A DNA stretch of 64,000 bases, taken from the NCBI GenBank assembly GCA_949825025.1, contig OX463781.1, positions 48,558,317-48,622,316 on the forward strand, read 5' to 3'. The notes beneath the pieces were generated by a model, which saw only the letters and a program-made list of their open reading frames with translations, ran no database searches and was not told the DNA's origin. This DNA is from Siphlonurus alternatus (Eukaryota > Arthropoda > Insecta > Ephemeroptera > Siphlonuridae). Of this stretch, positions 59,904 through 64,000 are shown piece by piece. How positions within the stretch are numbered: the stretch's first letter is position 1; each line of letters starts with the position of its first letter. Position numbers and translations under genes: made by a program.

Positions 59904-61745
59904 ATTTTAGTAAATTATAAATCAAGAATCTAGTAACAAGTTAAGTGATTCTAAGTAGGGTGCAATTTAACGATTGATAATTTCATAACAAGTTCCGGTG
60001 TGGTGATTTTGTTCCACTGGAGTTCTCAGATGTTTTAAATCAAATCTTCAGTAACATTGTTCCCTCATCTATCCCCCTGATTGAAATGTTTCTGTTTTCA
60101 CAGCCGAGTCTTCGAGCTCGCTGAGTTCAGACAGCACGGACGAGGACACCAAGCCCAAGGTCAAGAAGGAGGCGGCAAGGTGAGGGCAACCTTCTGCTAG
60201 GGGACGGTAGTTTGTTTCAGTGAAAATTTTACATCAGTGGACAGCTATTTCCAAAGTTGAAAGTTCCTTTTCATTTCCTCTCCACCTTTATTCTCACTCA
60301 CTCGATGGCAAGCCAGACGGATCATTGAGGGGTGCATGTCCCAAGTTTTAAAAAATAAGGGAAATTTTCCTCTAAACTATTGCCTAGTGATGTAACATTT
60401 TCAAATATAGTAAACTTGTTGTAAAAATGGCTTCAAATTAGTTGCGTTTTTTAATGCAATTTTGTACTTTTTATTTTTATATTTTCTGATATTATCCTTA
60501 AAAAATTAATATGGGGTATTCAGAATTTAAAATTAGTAATTTAATAATCTGTGGCAAAGACAAGTTTCTTCCGATACTAAAATTTACTTCTTTTTTCTGG
60601 GTACTAATTAATGTCTGATAAACACCAAACGAAACTCTGGATAAAAATAAAACTTGACTAATGACATTTTCCAGCGGCTCTCGCTCTGGCACCCCCACCA
60701 AGTTGGAGGGGGAGGGTGGAGGGGGGGTGAAGCGGAAGGCTGCACCAGAGGGAGCTGAGGGGACGTCGAAGGCTGCGGGTCCCTCCCCTCCGGCCAAGAA
60801 GGCGCGCACCGAGGAGAAAGGGTGAGTCAGCAACGTGGCATTATCTCCCGAGCAGCATTCAAATTATCCATGTCGAAAGTGAGAGGTCCTTCCTGTTCAT
60901 AGTTGCAAATTTTACAGGGAGGTTTTTAATAGAGAACTGGTTTGCTCAATTTCTAAACTATGACATGAACAGGAATGAAAGAAGTACTTACTTCTCTTGG
61001 GAATACAAAATAAATTTGATTGCTGATATAATAGTCCTGAAAAAGATTATAATATCTAAGCTTGTGTTACAGTTACTATGCAATAAAGCATTACTTCAGG
61101 TATCATGTTACATTATATCTGTTCGTACAAATGTTGCCTAGTGTCTACACCTGATGGATCTTAATTCATCAACAAACCTGTTATGTTTTTGTAAATTAAT
61201 TAAAGAGACGGAGGTAATATTTGACGTTTACCCTCCTCTTACAATGTTTGGGAGGAGATGACAGACTTTGCTGAGCTGGCTTTCTCCTTGGCTCACTGTC
61301 CTATCAAAATTGCTAAGTAAGAATTTAAAATAATAATTCTGCATTAGATTTAATTGCTTTTCTGCTTTTTAAGTCAGGAAAGTTTTAGAGAAAAACCATT
61401 TCTTCGTTCCATTCAAAATCAGAATCTAAATTTGAAAGGAGGGGGTTTTGAAATACCAAAACTGACATGCTGAGTAAAATTTTTGTGACAGGAAGGGCGG
61501 CATTGATTGACAAAGTGTCCTGACCCTGTGTTTGTCACAGGGAGGGAGGCACGATGGAGGAGGCAGTGCGACGCTACCTGACTCGCAAGCCCATCACCAC
61601 CACCGAGTTGCTGCAAAAGTTCAAGAGCAAGAAGACCGGCATGAGCTCGGAGCAGCTGGTGAATGTGATGACGCAAATTCTGAAGAAGATCAACCCCTTC
61701 AAACAGACCATCAAGGGCAAGATGCACCTCTCCATCAAGTCCTAG
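53739..61745 (+). CDS. TfIIFalpha: General transcription factor IIF subunit 1 (RAP74 / TfIIF-alpha), twelve exons, 527 aa
   Basis: Exons: 53739-53753, 53856-53926, 54620-54754, 54808-54942, 55313-55483, 55896-56017, 57644-57760, 58565-58682, 59089-59360, 60104-60179, 60675-60821, 61541-61745 (stop TAG). Introns are GT-AG with phases 0,2,2,2,2,1,1,2,1,2,2. An in-frame TAA at 53703 lies upstream of the ATG. Residues about 17-180 match the RAP74 N-terminal dimerisation domain: 'YTIRVPK', 'GAGSEF', 'REEARRKKFGI', 'DDQPWLLK', 'KFKGIREGGV', 'EWYNFQP'. A charged, Lys/Glu/Ser-rich middle region follows (about 190-460) with the conserved 'EHEYISDSSS' patch. The C-terminal winged helix (about 464-527) holds 'EAVRRYLTRKPITTTELL' and 'MSSEQLVNVMTQILKKINP'. 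Human RAP74 is 517 aa, so this is full length. With RAP30 it forms TFIIF, which loads RNA polymerase II at promoters; the winged helix of the family contacts the CTD phosphatase FCP1. Intron 3 is only 53 nt. Confidence 0.96.
55499..55585. repeat. Dispersed repeat fragment, copy 2 (intron 5 of TfIIFalpha)
   Basis: It starts GACGTAGGGAGGGGGTAATC and ends AAAAAGGGGCGTGGCTTAT. The end matches 21246-21350, and the whole starts only 15 bases after the exon 5 donor site. Confidence 0.45.
56190..57162. mobile_element. 973-bp CpG-rich terminal-inverted-repeat element in intron 6 of TfIIFalpha
   Basis: GGGGGTCGATCGCGTAAG at 56190-56207 is perfectly mirrored by CTTACGCGATCGACCCCC at 57145-57162. The two ends, about 300 bases each, are packed with CG dinucleotides in motifs such as TTCGATAAGTGCGATC, GTTTTCAACTCGTGTCG and AAAACGATTCG. 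Some of these are repeated two or three times (56260-56460), while the centre (56520-56800) is ordinary AT-rich DNA. No open reading frame resembles a transposase. No clear target duplication is seen. Confidence 0.65.
58072..58225. repeat. (TTCTA)n pentanucleotide microsatellite in intron 7 of TfIIFalpha
   Basis: About 30 perfect units follow directly on CGCCGCAATAAAGCAATT. That is an AATAAA-containing sequence resembling the 3' end of a retroposon, so the array may be an expanded retroposon tail. Confidence 0.95.
59383..59608. repeat. Dispersed repeat, copy 2 (intron 9 of TfIIFalpha)
   Basis: It runs from CCCACCGTCC through GATTCATTATCAGAAGACC to GGGAAACATTTGAAGCCTCT. It begins 22 bases after the exon 9 splice donor, and lies in the same orientation as the copy at 29526. 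Confidence 0.75.
59847..59901. repeat. (TA)n microsatellite in intron 9 of TfIIFalpha
   Basis: This is an uninterrupted TA array of about 26 units. Confidence 0.9.
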
Positions 61746-61933
61746 TTAATTGTGACATTAATGTAAATTAAATTATCATGCATTTTTTTTTAATTAATAT
61801 TTATTTTACAAATACATACTTTTTAAGCTGTGATGAATTTTTCATTATAGTTAGTAAGTAGCACATTGCCTTCATAAACAGAACCCTGAACATTTAACAA
61901 CATTTGAACTGCTATATGTGTAATGTAATGTAA

Positions 61934-61958
61934 AATAAAAATAGGTGTTGCTAATAAA
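61934..61958 (+). terminator. Candidate polyadenylation signals of TfIIFalpha
   Basis: Two AATAAA hexamers lie at 61934-61939 and 61953-61958, about 190-210 bases after the stop codon of the RAP74 gene. Their position suits a short 3' UTR. AATAAA occurs often by chance in DNA this AT-rich, so only the position supports the call. Confidence 0.5.
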
Positions 61959-62579
61959 TATAAGTTTATATTTTCAAAACCAGAGATGAACGTTAGTGTG
62001 TTGTGTATACTTCAGAAGCAATGGTGTTGTTATTGAAAGCTTTCATTTTAAATGTGCAGAACTTTAAACTGTGATGAGGATTAGGAAGAAAATTCAAAAG
62101 GAAATTAAAATGGTTTCCTTGCAAATTAAAATTATTTTAAATTTTTAGTACTGCATAAAAAAATATATATATATATATAAACACCAAAATGAAAAAAAAT
62201 CCTATCTATTTCTTGCTCATATTTAAAAATAACTAGCCATCAAATTAAAGTAACTTCAAATTCAATATCCCAAAACAATTTCCTTTAAACGTTTTTAAAT
62301 TTTCCTGCTTTCATTAATGAATAAAAAAATATGCCTTCTAGCTCCCCTTGTTATAAAGCTCAAGTTTCATCTAATTAAAAGTATTTTTAAAATATCCACC
62401 ATGTTTTTTATTTTTACATTTGAAATCTTTATTGCAAATTATTGTGTGATGTGAATTTTTAAATATGAGCAAACTATGTTGTAGACAAAAAACTAAAATT
62501 CAAAAGTTAATTTGCATTGTATTAAATATATTGCATATATATTTTCAGAGCAACATACACAGAATTAATTTTAAGTTAG

Positions 62580-62962
62580 AGCGTGCATTTGACCGGTTCT
62601 CGTTAGATCACCGAAGTCAGGCTACGTTGAGCGTGGTTAGTACTTGGATGGGTGACCGTTTGAAGTAAAAAATACGCTGCTCCCTCCCTGGGGTAAATTC
62701 GTCTCGCTTTCCACCCAGTGCAGTGATGCACCTGTGTGTGGTTCCCCAGGCTTTGGGCATCGCTTTGGTGCATTGAGAAAAAGTAGAGGTGTCCGTCCTG
62801 ACTGAGGTTTTCCACGGTTCCCTCAGTCTCACCTCAGCGAATGCTGGGACGCGTAACAGGCCGTGGCATCCATTCCCTACCTTATCCCTACCCATTACCC
62901 CGCCGCGAGCTGTAAGCTCTTAGGGGTGTATCCTTGTAAAAAAAAAAATAATAATAATAATA
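62580..62962 (+). mobile_element. 5S rRNA-derived SINE (SINE3 type)
   Basis: The head (62581-62670) resembles arthropod 5S rRNA: CCGGTTCTCGTTAGATCACCGAAGTC, in pieces, then GGTTAGTACTTGGATGGGTG, which is the 5S internal control region (box C). The body carries TGAGGTTTTCCACGGTTCCC and GCGAATGCTGGG, a core I recall from several arthropod SINEs. It ends in a poly(A) and (ATA)n tail. No target duplication could be found by eye. The polymerase III promoter comes from the 5S part (family knowledge). A true 5S gene is excluded because the 5' end is shortened and the sequence continues into the SINE body. Confidence 0.8.
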
Positions 62963-63749
62963 TAAGTGCCAATAAACCGAACAATATTGAAATGCAAAAA
63001 AATGTAAACATTGGAAAATTGATTGTTATTTAATAAAAATAACACACTGAATATTCAAGTTATAATTTTGGAGTTCATTCATCCTGAATTTGTGCCCTTC
63101 TCCATGCTACAAATTGTAGCTTGTTTTACTGTGACACGATGTCGTAGAGATAAAATTGGAACAAAATCATCACCAAACTGCAAACTCCTCCAGCGGTCTG
63201 CAAAAACAGAAACAAAAATTAATTTAAGTTCAGCGAGACAACAAAATAATGAATAATTAGTATAATTTATTTGTGGTACAAATAAGCAGCTTATCATGGT
63301 AGTGCCTAGTTTGCTGATCTTTGCTTAGTAGAATTTGCATGCATTAATTGCCGATCTCTATCATTTTTCAGGTAACTTATAAAAATGGCAGCAGTAATGT
63401 GTGCAAATTCTAGATCGATGAATTGGATGATCAACAATTATTGTTGTATAGTAAATATTAATTATTTAATTAATTTAATTTTAAGCATTAAAAAAATATA
63501 TCAATCCTTTATCCCTTTCTCCGGCCTACATCAAAGCTGTATTATTTTCCAGAAGACTTTTCAAAAATGATTCATATGAAAAAATCTGAAATTTAATGAA
63601 CATGATTTATTTTTTGATGTACTTTCTTTAGGTGAATCCTAATTAAGAAATTTGACAATTTTCGATTTTATTATTTAATTAATTTATTTTCCCTGGAATT
63701 GAACAAGTATTTCATTAATTTTAGCATTAAAATTCCAAATTAATACTAA
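62963..63749. other. Gene-free DNA between the SINE and foldback copy C
   Basis: AT-rich sequence in which I see no gene, repeat or regulatory motif. Confidence 0.55.
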
Positions 63750-64000
63750 AGGCAACGGAGTATCGACCTCAATTTTTTTTTATTGCAGAAATGGATAGAG
63801 GGTGCAAAGTTATGCTACCCTGATTTTTTTTTTCAGATTTTTTTGAGACCGGGAACTATTTTTAAAAAATTATTGAAAGTTCTTTCTGTGACGTCACGAG
63901 GCGCCAAGTCCTGCCTTTTTCTTTTTGGAGCGGAGTCTCGTGAAGTCACGAAAAGGACTTTCAATAATTTTTTAAAAATAGTTCCCGGGCTGTAAAAAAA
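63750..64000. mobile_element. Foldback element, TGACGTCA family, copy C (cut by window end)
   Basis: The left outer arm matches copy B (ATTGCAGAAATGGATAGAGG). The inner arm has TGACGTCA at 63889-63896. The loop at about 63912-63938 reads CCTTTTTCTTTTTGGAG, roughly the reverse complement of the loop in copies A and B. The right arm is truncated at the window edge. Confidence 0.75.

Noticed and set aside
62581..62670. Functional 5S rRNA gene
   Set aside because: The 5' part is short and diverged, and the sequence continues into a SINE body and poly(A) tail.

Overview
The window looks like arthropod nuclear DNA, probably from an insect or related hexapod or crustacean. It is AT-rich, has spliceosomal introns, and is dominated by non-coding DNA, microsatellites and non-autonomous transposons. 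It carries a gustatory-receptor-like seven-helix chemoreceptor (a protostome/arthropod family) and a 5S rRNA-derived SINE. No bacterial-type operon, CRISPR array or tRNA gene is visible. The species cannot be named from the sequence alone.

Two protein-coding genes can be fully modelled, both on the + strand. (1) A gustatory-receptor-like chemoreceptor lies at 11198-14974 in six exons (457 aa). (2) General transcription factor IIF subunit 1 (RAP74 / TfIIF-alpha) lies at 53739-61745 in twelve exons (527 aa). All splice sites are GT-AG and all phases agree. The two genes are about 39 kb apart and have no evident functional link; the first is a sensory receptor and the second a housekeeping RNA polymerase II initiation factor.

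Layout: 1-10.5 kb is intergenic, with a non-LTR retrotransposon 3' fragment, AAAT-type microsatellites and several GC-richer islands. 10.5-15 kb holds the chemoreceptor with a candidate CCAAT/TATA promoter and a MITE in its fifth intron. 15-47 kb is a gene desert with a 29-copy 32-bp satellite (24.5-25.4 kb), several foldback elements, dispersed repeats and regulatory-looking islands. 47.9-53.2 kb is a cluster of inverted-repeat elements, including a nearly uninterrupted 2.5-kb palindrome (49299-51846). Its arms contain a 131-bp tandem repeat and, at the centre, remnants of a Tc1/mariner-type transposase C-terminus. 53.7-61.9 kb is the RAP74 gene, whose introns carry a CpG-rich 973-bp terminal-inverted-repeat element and other repeats. 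62-64 kb has a 5S-derived SINE and the start of another foldback copy cut by the window edge.

The most unusual features are the giant palindrome, a family of foldbacks whose arms carry TGACGTCA and whose loops lie in opposite orientation in different copies, a marked excess of TGACGTCA across the window, and a satellite that repeats a PAR/E4BP4-type bZIP site every 32 bp. All calls were made by reading the sequence; no database search was run.
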